Assembly: GCF_042658925.1 (NCBI RefSeq)
Contig: NZ_JBHSRF010000003.1
Span: forward strand, 124,001-188,000
Source: Sphaerisporangium aureirubrum
GTDB taxonomy: Bacteria; Actinomycetota; Actinomycetes; Streptosporangiales; Streptosporangiaceae
Direction of reading: 5' to 3'
DNA: 64,000 bases
The position numbers were made by a program, and so were the translations under genes. The stretch's first letter is position 1, and each line of letters begins with the position of its first letter. This document shows, piece after piece, positions 31,301-38,954 of this stretch. The notes beneath the pieces are model-generated. The model saw only the letters and a program-made list of their open reading frames with translations. It ran no database searches and was not told where the DNA came from.

Positions 31301-32648
31301 CTACGACTGCCACGGCGACCACAACCAGCACTGGTACCCCGACGGAGACGGGCGGATCGTGGCCCGGGGCGGCGTCTGCCTCGGCGTGCAGTCCGGCTAC
31401 GCGCGCGCCGTCCCCTGCGACGGCGGCGCCGCCCAGCGCTGGACCGTACATCCCGACGGCCCGATCGTGCACTCCACGGGAAAGTGCCTGGCCACCTATG
31501 ACGGCGGGACGGACAACCTGAGCCAGGCCGTGATCACCGACTGCGACGGCAGCGCGAAACAGCGCTGGCTCTCCAAGCTCGGCACGGCGCCGTCGCTCAC
31601 CGGCGACCCGGTGTCCGACACCGTGGCGCTCACCGCCATGGCCAGGCTCGACGCCCTCGGCGTGCAGTACGCCAACGCCTTCGAGCACCTGTGGACCAGC
31701 GGGCAGCGGCAGGGCGAACGCTGGCCGGCCGTACAGGACGCCATCGACAAGGTCACTCAGGCCGACCAGTCGGTGCACAAACCCTGGGCACCTCACCTCA
31801 TGGTGGACGGCTGGCGCGTGACGGCCTCCAGCCAGGAGACACAGCAGGTCGGCGGTGCCGCCGTCAACGCGATCGACCAGAACGTCAACACCTTCTGGCA
31901 CAGCCAGGCGTCGGCCGACTACCCGCACGAGATCACCGTGGATCTCATGGGTGCCGCCGGCGGTTCGAAGATCATCGAGGCGGTGTCCCACACCCCGCGG
32001 CAGGACGGCAACGTCGTCGGCCGGGTGGGCAAATATGAGATACACGTCAGCATGGACGGATCGAACTGGGGGGCTCCGGTGGCGTCCGGCGCGTTCCGCG
32101 ACGTGGCGAGCACACAGACCGTGCGCTTCACCCCCGTCCAGGGCCGCTACGTGCGGCTGCGCGCGCTCGGCGAGGCCGCCGGGCGATCCCGGATCGCTGC
32201 GGTGGCCGAACTGGCCGTCGACGCCTGGAACCCACCGGACCCGGCGGCGCGCAGGCTCGTCCTCCACACCGGCTCGCTGCGCTGCCTCGACGTCTACGAC
32301 AACTCCACGGCGGCCGACGCGCCGGTCATCATCTACGACTGTCACGGCGCGGCCAACCAGCAGTGGCGCAAGCCCCTCGATACCGGCGCGGGGCCGGTCC
32401 GGAACAAGGACGGCACCTGCTTGGACGTGAAACAGGAGGCCGAGCTCCGGGTGGTCGTCAACACCTGCGGCACCGCGCCCGCGCAGCAATGGGAGGTGCG
32501 GCCGGACGGCACGCTCCACAACACCTTCTGGCAGCGCTGCGCGGCCACGCGGGACCAGCGGAGGGAGAACCTCACCGGGGTCGTGCTGGTGCCCTGTGAC
32601 GGCGGGGACGCCGGTCAGGTCTGGGGGTGGGACGCGATGTTGCCCTGA
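28341..32648 (+). CDS. Large secreted protein with two ricin-B lectin domains and a discoidin domain; toxin-like
   Basis: This 1435-aa exported protein starts with a signal peptide ending near 'PAPPAHASA' (about residue 31). The N-terminal ~480 residues are helical. A hydrophobic hairpin (about 352-383, 'GLGLAAALTGPGALVALGGI') is followed by heptad-like helices (about 396-466), a plan seen in alpha-helical pore-forming toxins. The C-terminus has a ricin-B lectin domain (about 957-1083, 'CLDIYADKAA'), a F5/8-type discoidin domain (about 1155-1297) and a second ricin-B domain (about 1302-1433, 'CLDVYDNSTA'). Start ATG 28341 follows GGAG. The role, glycan-directed toxin or adhesin, is inferred. 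Confidence 0.8.
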   Translation: MRRLLGVFVVLVMSAGIAVHALPAPPAHASAALWTTYSRNTLFAGYMRSKHNPESFKDTLLSMFLLSWRRHNRNVSEKDLRGQALYLRKVIDDAAAGATGESGDVKTVNTVFRVLRTLREVPKVGDIDVAPYIKTVLNYWDQWHKEDWEKALKETAQYWGSAAMSEWMRLYNTGTDEHYASVPEWAEGDDAFRNVWNGEVGYKYGIPANASWDWLSTVPEIRAILDLRALRNLVGRTPEYVNELRASDGITHELLVRLLGTVETAAKEAEDARAAAERANRRPPVPDQVRRYQEAVTAAEERQRAIDGAGAAIFIISSLIGFHDPEAAKDVRRVGEGTLQIISSISKFVPEIVGLGLAAALTGPGALVALGGITNGILTMLPVFTGEGPSDTDLVLGRLDLVREEIRGLGEYMESRFDRIEQGLNKLYGDMIAEFAKLDGSLEQIKGRLAEISLGLGQIEMKVDFYGQKQLEALGLAALNDFDTMKDLYIDYAQKNSGRPLTDHVGFGEAESAFYRAATQIAKHPTFVESENPDLAVALDNYKVYGLVSYLAGRARDDHDRAIPAEPRLVPNVTVWEQAANAYATLAIQNPDLAREKESSRARAIVDQGRLIQQVASSLSVPSADPGAGGRRTNKLFTGLMGDYKTALAGYASAVKAVMSAVLDGKDAELFGLPDQVVRNPAALDGPAELGSCGTGAAVTVPVPANARGRTLGDELMLAQILNPAGHGYSACADVQFVNVRDTDVPFLINADIRLVIHQSFTVNGSFVPIRTLQMTWPLGDPIPRHTASVRLPQLFAQTWPAQRPAFEAGAQVTSHNPQVITQMRQENQDRLSGLQLHFYKQLKEKLATPGSDAHRASGKLAAAVKKLRAYTQIALPVTVQADGVLHGLLWGANTAALPTDIPMPLPGDTAPPAGYLRAAYDTAIANYATCLPAEPGQPCTGTAHARFVPLAGQPWLDTTAKIVQEASGRCLDIYADKAAAGTPVVIYDCHGDHNQHWYPDGDGRIVARGGVCLGVQSGYARAVPCDGGAAQRWTVHPDGPIVHSTGKCLATYDGGTDNLSQAVITDCDGSAKQRWLSKLGTAPSLTGDPVSDTVALTAMARLDALGVQYANAFEHLWTSGQRQGERWPAVQDAIDKVTQADQSVHKPWAPHLMVDGWRVTASSQETQQVGGAAVNAIDQNVNTFWHSQASADYPHEITVDLMGAAGGSKIIEAVSHTPRQDGNVVGRVGKYEIHVSMDGSNWGAPVASGAFRDVASTQTVRFTPVQGRYVRLRALGEAAGRSRIAAVAELAVDAWNPPDPAARRLVLHTGSLRCLDVYDNSTAADAPVIIYDCHGAANQQWRKPLDTGAGPVRNKDGTCLDVKQEAELRVVVNTCGTAPAQQWEVRPDGTLHNTFWQRCAATRDQRRENLTGVVLVPCDGGDAGQVWGWDAMLP

Positions 32649-32659
32649 CACGACCGCCG

Positions 32660-32692
32660 CGCCGGCTCCGGGAGGGTCGCCCGGAGCCGGCG
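32660..32692. terminator. Terminator after the secreted lectin gene
   Basis: A perfect 13-bp GC-rich stem with a 7-nt loop lies 11 nt after the stop. It ends 6 nt before the -10 hexamer of the next gene. Confidence 0.9.
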
Positions 32693-32698
32693 GAACCG

Positions 32699-32704
32699 TA
32701 GACT
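32699..32704 (+). promoter_or_regulatory. -10 hexamer of the nur-like gene
   Basis: TAGACT ends 6 nt before ATG 32711, directly behind the upstream terminator. Translation is probably leaderless. Confidence 0.5.
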
Positions 32705-32710
32705 CGGGGC

Positions 32711-33124
32711 ATGGCCAGGACTTGGCACGAGGAATTACGTTCACGGGGGTACCGGGTCACACCGCAGCGGCAGCTGGTGCTGGAGGCGGTGACCCGGCTG
32801 GGGCACGCCACGCCGGAGGACATCTGCGGCGAGGTGCAGGAGACGGCGCGGGGCGTCAACATCTCCACGGTCTACCGCACGCTTGAGCTGCTGGAAGAGC
32901 TGGGGATGGTGACCCACACCCATCTCGGGCACGGCGCGCCCACCTACCACCTGGCGAGCGAGGCCGACCACGTCCACCTGGTGTGCCGCAACTGCGAGAC
33001 GGTGACCGAGGTGCGTCCGGAGCTCGTGCGAGGCCTGGTCGACTCCCTGGACAGTGAGCTGGGGTTCGCCACGGACGTCCACCACCTCACGATCTTCGGA
33101 CAGTGCGCGAACTGCCGCTCCTGA
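32711..33124 (+). CDS. nur: Fur-family metalloregulator, Nur-like
   Basis: This 137-aa Fur-family repressor has a winged helix ('GYRVTPQRQLVLEAVTRLGH', 'VNISTVYRTLELLEELG') and a dimerisation/metal domain. The segment 'THLGHGAPTYHLASEADHVH' closely matches what I recall of Streptomyces Nur, the nickel-responsive member. His69 and His71, plus the C-terminal 'VHHLTIFG', occupy the nickel-site positions, and His32, His87 and His89 the structural site. One histidine of that cluster is replaced by Asp86. Cys92/Cys95 and a C-terminal CxxC could bind zinc. It would control nickel uptake and superoxide dismutase genes; another metal is possible. Confidence 0.82.
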   Translation: MARTWHEELRSRGYRVTPQRQLVLEAVTRLGHATPEDICGEVQETARGVNISTVYRTLELLEELGMVTHTHLGHGAPTYHLASEADHVHLVCRNCETVTEVRPELVRGLVDSLDSELGFATDVHHLTIFGQCANCRS

Positions 33125-33248
33125 GCGAGATGCGCGGCCCCGCCTGCGCGGGCACAGCATCGGCCGCCGGCGCGGGGACCGGTGACGGCGCGGTTCTGAG
33201 CGAGGTGCGCGGCGTCTGATGGCGGCGCGGGAAGCGGTGGCGGCGCAA

Positions 33249-33254
33249 TAGCCT
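33249..33254 (+). promoter_or_regulatory. -10 hexamer of the ygfZ-like gene
   Basis: TAGCCT ends 6 nt before ATG 33261, indicating leaderless expression independent of the Fur-family gene. Confidence 0.5.
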
Positions 33255-33260
33255 TGAGGT

Positions 33261-34316
33261 ATGCGAAGCCCTCTGCTGGACACGCCAGGCGCCGTCGCCG
33301 CGGACGCCCCCGACGCGGCCGTGGCCGCGCACTACGGTGAGCCGTACGCCGAGCAGCGCGCGCTGGCGGCGGGCGAGGCGCTGGTGGACCGCGGCGACCG
33401 GGAGGTCGTGCGGATCTCCGGGCCCGACCGGCTCACCTGGCTCAACGACCTCAGCTCCCAGAAACTCGACACGCTGCCCCCGGGCACCCCGGCGCAGACC
33501 CTGCTGCTCGACGCGCAGGGCCGCGTGGAGCACCACCTCACCCTCGTCGACGACGGCACGTCCGTCTGGGCGCACGTCGAGCCCGGCACGGGGACCGCGC
33601 TGATCTCCTTCCTGGAGAAGATGCGCTTCATGCTGCGCGTCGAGATCACCGACATGAGCCCCGCCTACGCCGTGGTCACCACCGGCGCCCCGGGGGCCGG
33701 AGCGCCCGCCGAGGTGCCCGCCGGCGTGATCGCGATCGGCGAGGACCTACTGGTCCCCCGGGAGGACCTCGCGGGCCTGCCCGCCGCCCTCGGCCGCCGC
33801 CGGGCCGGGCTGTGGGCCTACGAGGCGTTGCGCATCGAGGCGCACCTGCCCCGGCTCGGGTTCGACACCGACCACAAGACCATCCCGCACGAGGTCGGCT
33901 GGATCGGCGCCGCCGTCCACCTCAGCAAGGGCTGCTATCGCGGCCAGGAGACCGTCGCCCGGGTGCACAACCTCGGCCACCCGCCCCGCCGCCTGGTATT
34001 CCTCCACCTGGACGGCAGCGCCGACACCCTCCCCCCGCACGGCTCCCCGGTGACCTTCGGCGTGGGCGCGCCGCGCGAGGCCGACCCCGAGGCCGCTGTG
34101 GAAGGCGCCGCCGAGCCCGGCCAGATCGGTTTCGTCGGCTCCTCCGCCCGCCACCACGAGCTCGGCCCCATCGCCCTCGCCGTGATCAAGCGCACCGTCC
34201 CGGTCGACATCGAACTGCTGGCCGACGGCGTAGCCGCGACCCAGGAGGTCGTCGTCCCCCCGGACGCGGGCCGCAACGTCACCATCGACCCAGCCCTCCG
34301 CCGCCGCATCCGCTGA
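33261..34316 (+). CDS. YgfZ/GcvT-like folate-binding iron-sulfur cluster protein
   Basis: This 351-aa protein of the YgfZ (IBA57) family uses folate to support Fe-S cluster enzymes. The diagnostic K-G-C-Y-x-G-Q-E motif is present as 'SKGCYRGQETVARVHNLGHP' (about residues 218-237), including the conserved cysteine. The N-terminal GcvT-like domain has 'DRLTWLNDLSSQKLDTLPPG'. The length fits the actinobacterial family. It converges on dtd with a minisatellite in between. Confidence 0.9.
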   Translation: MRSPLLDTPGAVAADAPDAAVAAHYGEPYAEQRALAAGEALVDRGDREVVRISGPDRLTWLNDLSSQKLDTLPPGTPAQTLLLDAQGRVEHHLTLVDDGTSVWAHVEPGTGTALISFLEKMRFMLRVEITDMSPAYAVVTTGAPGAGAPAEVPAGVIAIGEDLLVPREDLAGLPAALGRRRAGLWAYEALRIEAHLPRLGFDTDHKTIPHEVGWIGAAVHLSKGCYRGQETVARVHNLGHPPRRLVFLHLDGSADTLPPHGSPVTFGVGAPREADPEAAVEGAAEPGQIGFVGSSARHHELGPIALAVIKRTVPVDIELLADGVAATQEVVVPPDAGRNVTIDPALRRRIR

Positions 34317-34613
34317 GAACAGGCCCCTCCGGGCCGGTCCCACTCCCGCGCCACGACCGGCCGGCCGCAGGAGCCACTCCCGCGCCGCGACCGGCCAGCC
34401 GCCGGAGGGGGCCTTGAGGAGCGGGTCTTGGCTCGCGATCCGGCCCGGCCTGGTCGCCGGAGCGGGTCTTGGCTCGCGATCCGGCCCGGCCTGGTCGCCG
34501 GAGCGGGTCTTGGCTCGCGATCCGGCCCGGTCCGGTCGCCGGAGCAGACCTTGATTCGCGATCCGGCCCGGTCGCCGGAGCCCGTCTCGCCTCGCGGGCG
34601 GCCCCGGGGTGGG
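34317..34613. other. Repeat-filled gap between ygfZ-like gene and dtd
   Basis: These 297 bp separate convergent genes. They contain two ~34-bp near-copies around 34341-34408 (CACTCCCGCGCC type), then the 41-bp tandem array. No gene is seen. Confidence 0.75.
34418..34600. repeat. 41-bp tandem repeat (minisatellite)
   Basis: Units begin GGAGCGGGTCTTGGCTCGCG at 34418, 34459 and 34500. A diverged unit starts at 34541 and loses 5 bp, and a partial one starts at 34577. The first two units are identical over 41 bp, so the expansion is recent. Confidence 0.92.
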
Positions 34614-35039
34614 TCAGACCTCGACGACCAGGGTGATCGGACCGTCGTTGACCAGGTGGACCTTCATGTCCGCGCCGAACACTCCCGTCTCCACCCGGGC
34701 CCCGAGGGTGCGCAGCTCCGCGACCAGCGCCTCGACCAGGGGCTCGGCCACGGGGCCTGGGGCGGCGGCCTGCCAGGTGGGGCGGCGGCCCTTGCGGGTG
34801 TCGCCGTACAGGGTGAACTGGCTGACGACCAGCAGCGGGGCGCCGACGTCGGAGCAGGACTTCTCGCCGGACAGGATCCGCAGGCCCCACAACTTGGCGG
34901 CGAGCTTCTTGACCTCGGCGGGGCCGTCGCCGTGGGTCACACCGGCCAGCACCATCAGGCCGGGCTCGTCGATCGCCCCGACCACCTGACCGTCCACCAC
35001 CACCGACGCGGACGTCACCCGCTGCACCACGGCACGCAT
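34614..35039 (-). CDS. dtd: D-aminoacyl-tRNA deacylase
   Basis: This 141-aa editing enzyme hydrolyses D-aminoacyl-tRNA. It has the catalytic-pocket motif 'SQFTLYGDTRKGRRP' and the chirality-checking Gly-cisPro motif 'NDGPITLVVEV' at the C-terminus. ATG 35039 ('MRAVVQRVTSASV') gives the standard family start; six extra in-frame codons upstream are not conserved. It is divergent from the asparaginase gene, about 100 bp away. Confidence 0.95.
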   Translation of the reverse strand: MRAVVQRVTSASVVVDGQVVGAIDEPGLMVLAGVTHGDGPAEVKKLAAKLWGLRILSGEKSCSDVGAPLLVVSQFTLYGDTRKGRRPTWQAAAPGPVAEPLVEALVAELRTLGARVETGVFGADMKVHLVNDGPITLVVEV

Positions 35040-35139
35040 GGTCCCGCATTCTTCCACCGCCCTCCGGCGCGCGAGTGGCCGGGCGCGCTGAACGCCGCCG
35101 AACGGCCATCCGTAAACTCAGTCGGCGAAGGGAGATGAC

Positions 35140-36090
35140 GTGTCCGCTGCTCCGCTGATCGTGGAAGTCGTCCGTTCCGGGTTCGTCGAGTCGGTCCACC
35201 AGGCCTGGGTGTTCGCGGTGAACGCCGGGGGCTCGCCGGTGGTGGCCCGGGGGGACGTGACGGCCGCCGCGTCGCCGCGCTCGTCCATGAAGCCGTTACA
35301 GGCTCTCGGCATGCTGCGCTCCGGCCTGGAACTGGACGGCGAGCTGCTGGCCCTGGCCTGCGCCAGCCACGCGGGCGAGGAGTTCCACGTGCAGGGCGTC
35401 TCCAAGATCCTTATCGGAGCCGGGCTGGACGAGGAGGCGCTGCGCTGCCCCGAGGACCTGCCCTCCGACACGGGGGCGGCCCACCGGGTGCTGCGGAACG
35501 GCGGCGGCCCGGCCCGTATCACCATGAACTGCTCGGGCAAGCACGCCGCGATGCTCGCCACCTGCGTGCTGAACGGCTGGCCGCTGGACGACTACCGGTT
35601 CCCCGGGCACCCGTTGCAGCGCGCGATCCGCGCCACCATCGAGGAGCTGACCGGCGAGCGGGTGGCCGCGACCGGCGTCGACGGGTGCGGCGCGCCGCTG
35701 TACTTCGCCTCGATGGCCGGGGTGGCCCGGGGGTTCCGCGCGCTCACCCTGGCCGCGCCGGGCACCGCCGAGCGGCGCATCGCCGACGCGATGCGCGGGC
35801 ACCCGGAGTGGACGTCCGGCACCTCCCGTCCCGAGGCCGCCCTGATGCGGGCCCTGCCGGGGCTGATGCTCAAGGCGGGCGCCGAGGCGTTCGACGCGTT
35901 CGCCTTCGAGGACGGCCGCGCCGCCACCGTCAAGATCGTGGACGGCGGCCAGCGCGCCCGGGTCCCCGTAACGGTCGCCGCGCTGCGCGCCCTCGGCCTG
36001 GACGCCCCCGAACTCGACACCATGGCCACCCCCCCGCAGTTCGGCGGCGGCCGTCCGGTCGGCGAGGTCCGCGTGCACGGCCACCTCTGA
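35140..36090 (+). CDS. L-asparaginase, Rhizobium etli type (AnsA-II)
   Basis: This 316-aa enzyme belongs to the asparaginase II family of the R. etli type, unrelated to the E. coli enzymes. It has the SxxK-like catalytic motif 'SPRSSMKPLQALGM' (about residues 46-59) and the conserved 'MNCSGKHAAMLA' (about 128-139). 'GVDGCGAPLYF' is a further family block. It hydrolyses asparagine to aspartate and ammonia in the cytosol. GTG 35140 follows GAAGGGAG. The 3' end runs into a 15-bp repeat array. Confidence 0.92.
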   Translation: MSAAPLIVEVVRSGFVESVHQAWVFAVNAGGSPVVARGDVTAAASPRSSMKPLQALGMLRSGLELDGELLALACASHAGEEFHVQGVSKILIGAGLDEEALRCPEDLPSDTGAAHRVLRNGGGPARITMNCSGKHAAMLATCVLNGWPLDDYRFPGHPLQRAIRATIEELTGERVAATGVDGCGAPLYFASMAGVARGFRALTLAAPGTAERRIADAMRGHPEWTSGTSRPEAALMRALPGLMLKAGAEAFDAFAFEDGRAATVKIVDGGQRARVPVTVAALRALGLDAPELDTMATPPQFGGGRPVGEVRVHGHL

Positions 36091-36113
36091 CCGCACCGGC
36101 GTCTCCCGCGGCC

Positions 36114-36274
36114 GTGCGGCCTGGGACCGTGCGGCCTGGGACCGTGCGGCCTGGGACCGTGCGGCCTGGGACCGTGCGGCCTGGGACCGTGCGGCTCGGG
36201 ACCGTGCGGCTCGGGACTGTGCGGTCCGGGACTGTGCGGTCCGGGACTGTGCGGTCCGGGACCGTGCGGCTCGG
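36114..36274. repeat. 15-bp tandem repeat, eleven units
   Basis: GTGCGGCCTGGGACC repeats every 15 bp from 36114. The first five units are identical, followed by two subtypes (CTCGGGAC and TCCGGGACT variants). It fills the gap between convergent asparaginase and DUF2207 genes and stops 2 bp before the latter's stop codon. Confidence 0.95.
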
Positions 36275-36276
36275 TG

Positions 36277-37905
36277 TCAGATGGGGCGGCGGAACTGGCG
36301 GGCGGCCGAGATGGCGCCTGAGGTGGTCAGGGTGAAGGTGCTCATGGAGTCGGCGAACTTGGAGAGGTCCCACTCGGCGGGCCCGTGGTACCAGTACAGG
36401 TTGTCGGCTGGGCCGCCCTGGCCGTTGATCGAGGCGACCACCCGGGCCCACCGGTCGACGTTGTCGAAGACCACGGCGTAGGGCAGGTAGCGGGAGAACA
36501 GCTCGATGCGCTGCGCGGGCGGCACGTCGCCGATCTCGCCGGAGGCGAGGTAGTGGCGGAAGCCCAGGGTGTGCGCGAGCGCCGAGGCGCCCTTGGCGGT
36601 CTTGGCGGGCATGTACTGCCCGCCGACCGACAGCGCCGCCCCGGCGATGATCAGCGCCAGGCCGAGCAGGCCGTAGGTGGTGAACCACGCGAGCAGCACG
36701 GTGGCGACCACGCCGAGGCCGGTGACGAGCACGCCGAGGGTGGTCCACCGGGTACGCACGGAGTCGGGGCGGCGGGCGAACCAGCCCTGGCCGACGACGT
36801 CGCGGTACAGCGAGTCCCGCACCTTGCCGAGCCCGGCGGCGAACGAGCCGTGCAGCCCGGACAGCAGCACCGAGTCCCGCCCGTCGAAGATCGCTTGGTA
36901 CAACGCCCGCTCGTAGTCGAGCAGGTCGGTGAGTGACGGGCCCGGCAGCTTCACCAGCAGCCAGTCCGGCGCGTCGTACGCCCCGCGCGGCTGCTCGTCG
37001 ATCCGAAGGTACCCCCGGACGGCGAGGTCGACGACGGTGGCGGTGACGTCCACCACGTCGGCCTGCTCGTCGATCAGGGTGCCGATCTGGCCGGGCCGCA
37101 CGCCGTCCGGCGGGGTGAACCGGCCGTTCTCGACCGCGCTGAACGACCCCGACTCGTTGTGGACGGCCCTTGAGTCCCTGCCGCGGGTCCAGTAGAGCAG
37201 CGCGAGCCCGCCGAGCATCAGCACCAGCAGCCCCGCCAGCGCGCCCCCGGTGACCGTGTTGAGGGTGAAGGCGCTAGCCAGCTCGAAGCGGCGCTCAAGG
37301 ATCGGCTTGCCGCCCGTGGTGCCCACCGGGAACCCGGCCACGACGGTGAAGGTCTGCCCCGGCCCGAGGCCCTGCTGCTCGAACTCGGCGCGGGTGCCGC
37401 CCTCGTCCATGGAGACCGAGGTGCAGCCGATGGCCGAGGTGAGGTCCCCGGCGAAGCACGAGAGGCTCTGCAGCGGCGCGGGGCCCGCCAGCGCGACCAC
37501 CGCGGTGTCCACCGGCGCGTCCCAGCCGCCCGCGGCGAACCACCGCAGCTCCTCGCCCCCGGTGACCGGGGTGACGGCGCCGGTCACGTCGTACTCGAAG
37601 GTGGCGGTGCCGTCGCCCTTCGGCGTGATCGTGTCGCCGTCGAGGGTGCCCTGGCCCTTGAAGCCGCTGAGGCGGTACAGGCGGTCGTTGGCGTCGTCGT
37701 GCCGGGTGCGGGTGAGCAGGGTGCGCCGGACCTGGCCGGTGTAGGTGATCTGCTCCTTGACGTGCAGCACGCCCCCCGGGCGCAGCTCCATGGTCATGCT
37801 GGTGCGGCTCACCCGGCCGGCCTCGGCGGACGCGGGGGCGGCGAGGGGGACGGCGAGCACGGCGAGGACGGCCGCGGGGGCGAGACGACGGAGAAGATCC
37901 ATCAT
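36277..37905 (-). CDS. DUF2207 membrane protein
   Basis: This 542-aa protein has a signal peptide ('LAVLAVPLAAPASA') and a long extracytoplasmic DUF2207 domain ('YTGQVRRTLLTRTRHDDAND'). A transmembrane helix near residue 225 ('GALAGLLVLMLGGLALLYW') leads to a cytoplasmic region with a winged-helix-like segment, then two further helices ('VLVTGLGVVATVLLAWF', 'LLGLALIIAGAALSVGG'). The family is widespread in Gram-positives and its function is unknown. MM at the N-terminus allows starts at 37905 or 37902. Confidence 0.88.
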   Translation of the reverse strand: MMDLLRRLAPAAVLAVLAVPLAAPASAEAGRVSRTSMTMELRPGGVLHVKEQITYTGQVRRTLLTRTRHDDANDRLYRLSGFKGQGTLDGDTITPKGDGTATFEYDVTGAVTPVTGGEELRWFAAGGWDAPVDTAVVALAGPAPLQSLSCFAGDLTSAIGCTSVSMDEGGTRAEFEQQGLGPGQTFTVVAGFPVGTTGGKPILERRFELASAFTLNTVTGGALAGLLVLMLGGLALLYWTRGRDSRAVHNESGSFSAVENGRFTPPDGVRPGQIGTLIDEQADVVDVTATVVDLAVRGYLRIDEQPRGAYDAPDWLLVKLPGPSLTDLLDYERALYQAIFDGRDSVLLSGLHGSFAAGLGKVRDSLYRDVVGQGWFARRPDSVRTRWTTLGVLVTGLGVVATVLLAWFTTYGLLGLALIIAGAALSVGGQYMPAKTAKGASALAHTLGFRHYLASGEIGDVPPAQRIELFSRYLPYAVVFDNVDRWARVVASINGQGGPADNLYWYHGPAEWDLSKFADSMSTFTLTTSGAISAARQFRRPI

Positions 37906-37989
37906 GGGGCGTCAGCCTAGCGGGCACCGGTGACACGGTGCCGGTGGTTGGCGTCCCCTGTGGAGGAAGTGCGGGCTAGGCCCGATGGA

Positions 37990-38325
37990 TCACCAGGGGC
38001 CGTAGGGACCGCTGGAGCCACCGCCGTTGCCCCGGCCGATCTCGTTGACGGCGGGCTTGACGTCGGCGAGGTAGATGCCCGAGCCGATGACCGACGCGAT
38101 GACGAAGATGCTCAGCGTGGGGAGGTACTGCACGACGGCCGCGAACGAGAACAGGGTGGCGAAGCCCAGGATGAGCAGCCAGAGCTGCTTCTTGAGCTTG
38201 CCCGCCACGGCGAACGCGCGGGCCGGGGTCCGCAGCGCGTGGACCAGGGCCCAGACGCACAGGCCGAGCGCCCCGATGGCGAGCACCCAGAAAATGAGAT
38301 CCAGGACTCCATGGATCTGGAACAT
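37990..38325 (-). CDS. DUF2516 small membrane protein
   Basis: This 111-aa protein has three hydrophobic segments ('LIFWVLAIGALGLCVWALV', 'QLWLLILGFATLFSFAAVV', 'IFVIASVIGSGIYLADVKP') and a Gly-rich tail. It matches the DUF2516 family that follows hbhA in mycobacteria (Rv0476, from memory). GGGAG lies 5 nt before ATG 38325; ATG 38343 in frame is possible. A long hairpin separates it from the HbhA-like gene, so it may have its own promoter. Confidence 0.82.
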   Translation of the reverse strand: MFQIHGVLDLIFWVLAIGALGLCVWALVHALRTPARAFAVAGKLKKQLWLLILGFATLFSFAAVVQYLPTLSIFVIASVIGSGIYLADVKPAVNEIGRGNGGGSSGPYGPW

Positions 38326-38428
38326 CGACTCTCCCAGGGTCATGTGACCGGCCGACTTCAGCCTAGCTCGGACCAAGAGGTTTCGGTGCCTGGGCAGGGC
38401 GGGGGTTCGGCGTTCCCCCGGACAACGG

Positions 38429-38464
38429 ACACGGCCCGTCCCGGGTTCCGGGCGGGCCGCGTGT
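38429..38464. terminator. Terminator after the HbhA-like gene
   Basis: A 16-bp stem with one bulge and one G-T pair closes on a 3-nt loop, 22 nt past the stop of the minus-strand HbhA-like gene. Confidence 0.85.
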
Positions 38465-38486
38465 TCTTCGCGGGTCGTGCGAAGGG

Positions 38487-38951
38487 TCAGGCCTTGGGGC
38501 CGGTCGTGCGGGCCGGCTTCTTGACCGTGGTGGCCTTGGCCTGGGTGGTCTTGGCCGGGCGGGTGGCGACGGGGGGCTCGGCGGCGGTGGACGCGTCCTG
38601 GAGCTCCAGGGCGGCCTCGCCGGTCACCCGGCTGACGACCTGGCGGCCCCGGCCGGCGAACTGGTCGTACAGCAGCGTCGCCCTGGCGGCGAGCTGGTCG
38701 GCGTAGACCTTGGCGAGGTTCGGGAGATCCTTGGCCACGGCCTCGGCCTTGACCTGGACGTTCCCGGCGTAGCGCCGCGCCATGACGGGCAGCTCGCGGG
38801 CCACGTCGCGGACCTCGCCGCGGCGGGACTGCAGCCGCTGGATCTGCTCGGGCAGCTCGCGCAGCTTCTCGACCGCGAAGTCGCCCGCGCCCGCGACGGC
38901 GTAGAACGGCTTGGAGTCGGTCAGCTTCTTGACCTCGGCGTTGATAGGCAT
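38487..38951 (-). CDS. Heparin-binding haemagglutinin (HbhA)-like protein
   Basis: This 154-aa helical protein ('YAVAGAGDFAVEKLRELPEQ', 'AKVYADQLAARATLLYDQFA') ends in a Lys/Ala/Thr/Pro-rich tail ('TTQAKATTVKKPARTTGPKA'), as in mycobacterial HbhA. There the tail binds sulfated glycans, and the helical part is linked to lipid bodies or membranes. In a non-pathogen an adhesive role is not implied. GGAAGG precedes ATG 38951, 3 nt after the stop of the XRE regulator gene. The order XRE-HbhA-DUF2516 matches Rv0474-Rv0476. Confidence 0.82.
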   Translation of the reverse strand: MPINAEVKKLTDSKPFYAVAGAGDFAVEKLRELPEQIQRLQSRRGEVRDVARELPVMARRYAGNVQVKAEAVAKDLPNLAKVYADQLAARATLLYDQFAGRGRQVVSRVTGEAALELQDASTAAEPPVATRPAKTTQAKATTVKKPARTTGPKA

Positions 38952-38954
38952 GGG

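Noticed and set aside
29292..32744. 1150-codon minus-strand frame opposite the secreted lectin gene
   Set aside because: Stop-free antisense frames are expected at this GC content. The + strand has clear ricin and discoidin domains.
34418..34600. 41-bp array considered as a CRISPR
   Set aside because: The repeat has no unique spacer, so it is a minisatellite.
36114..36274. 15-bp array considered as a CRISPR
   Set aside because: Units are head to tail with no spacers, and no cas genes are near.
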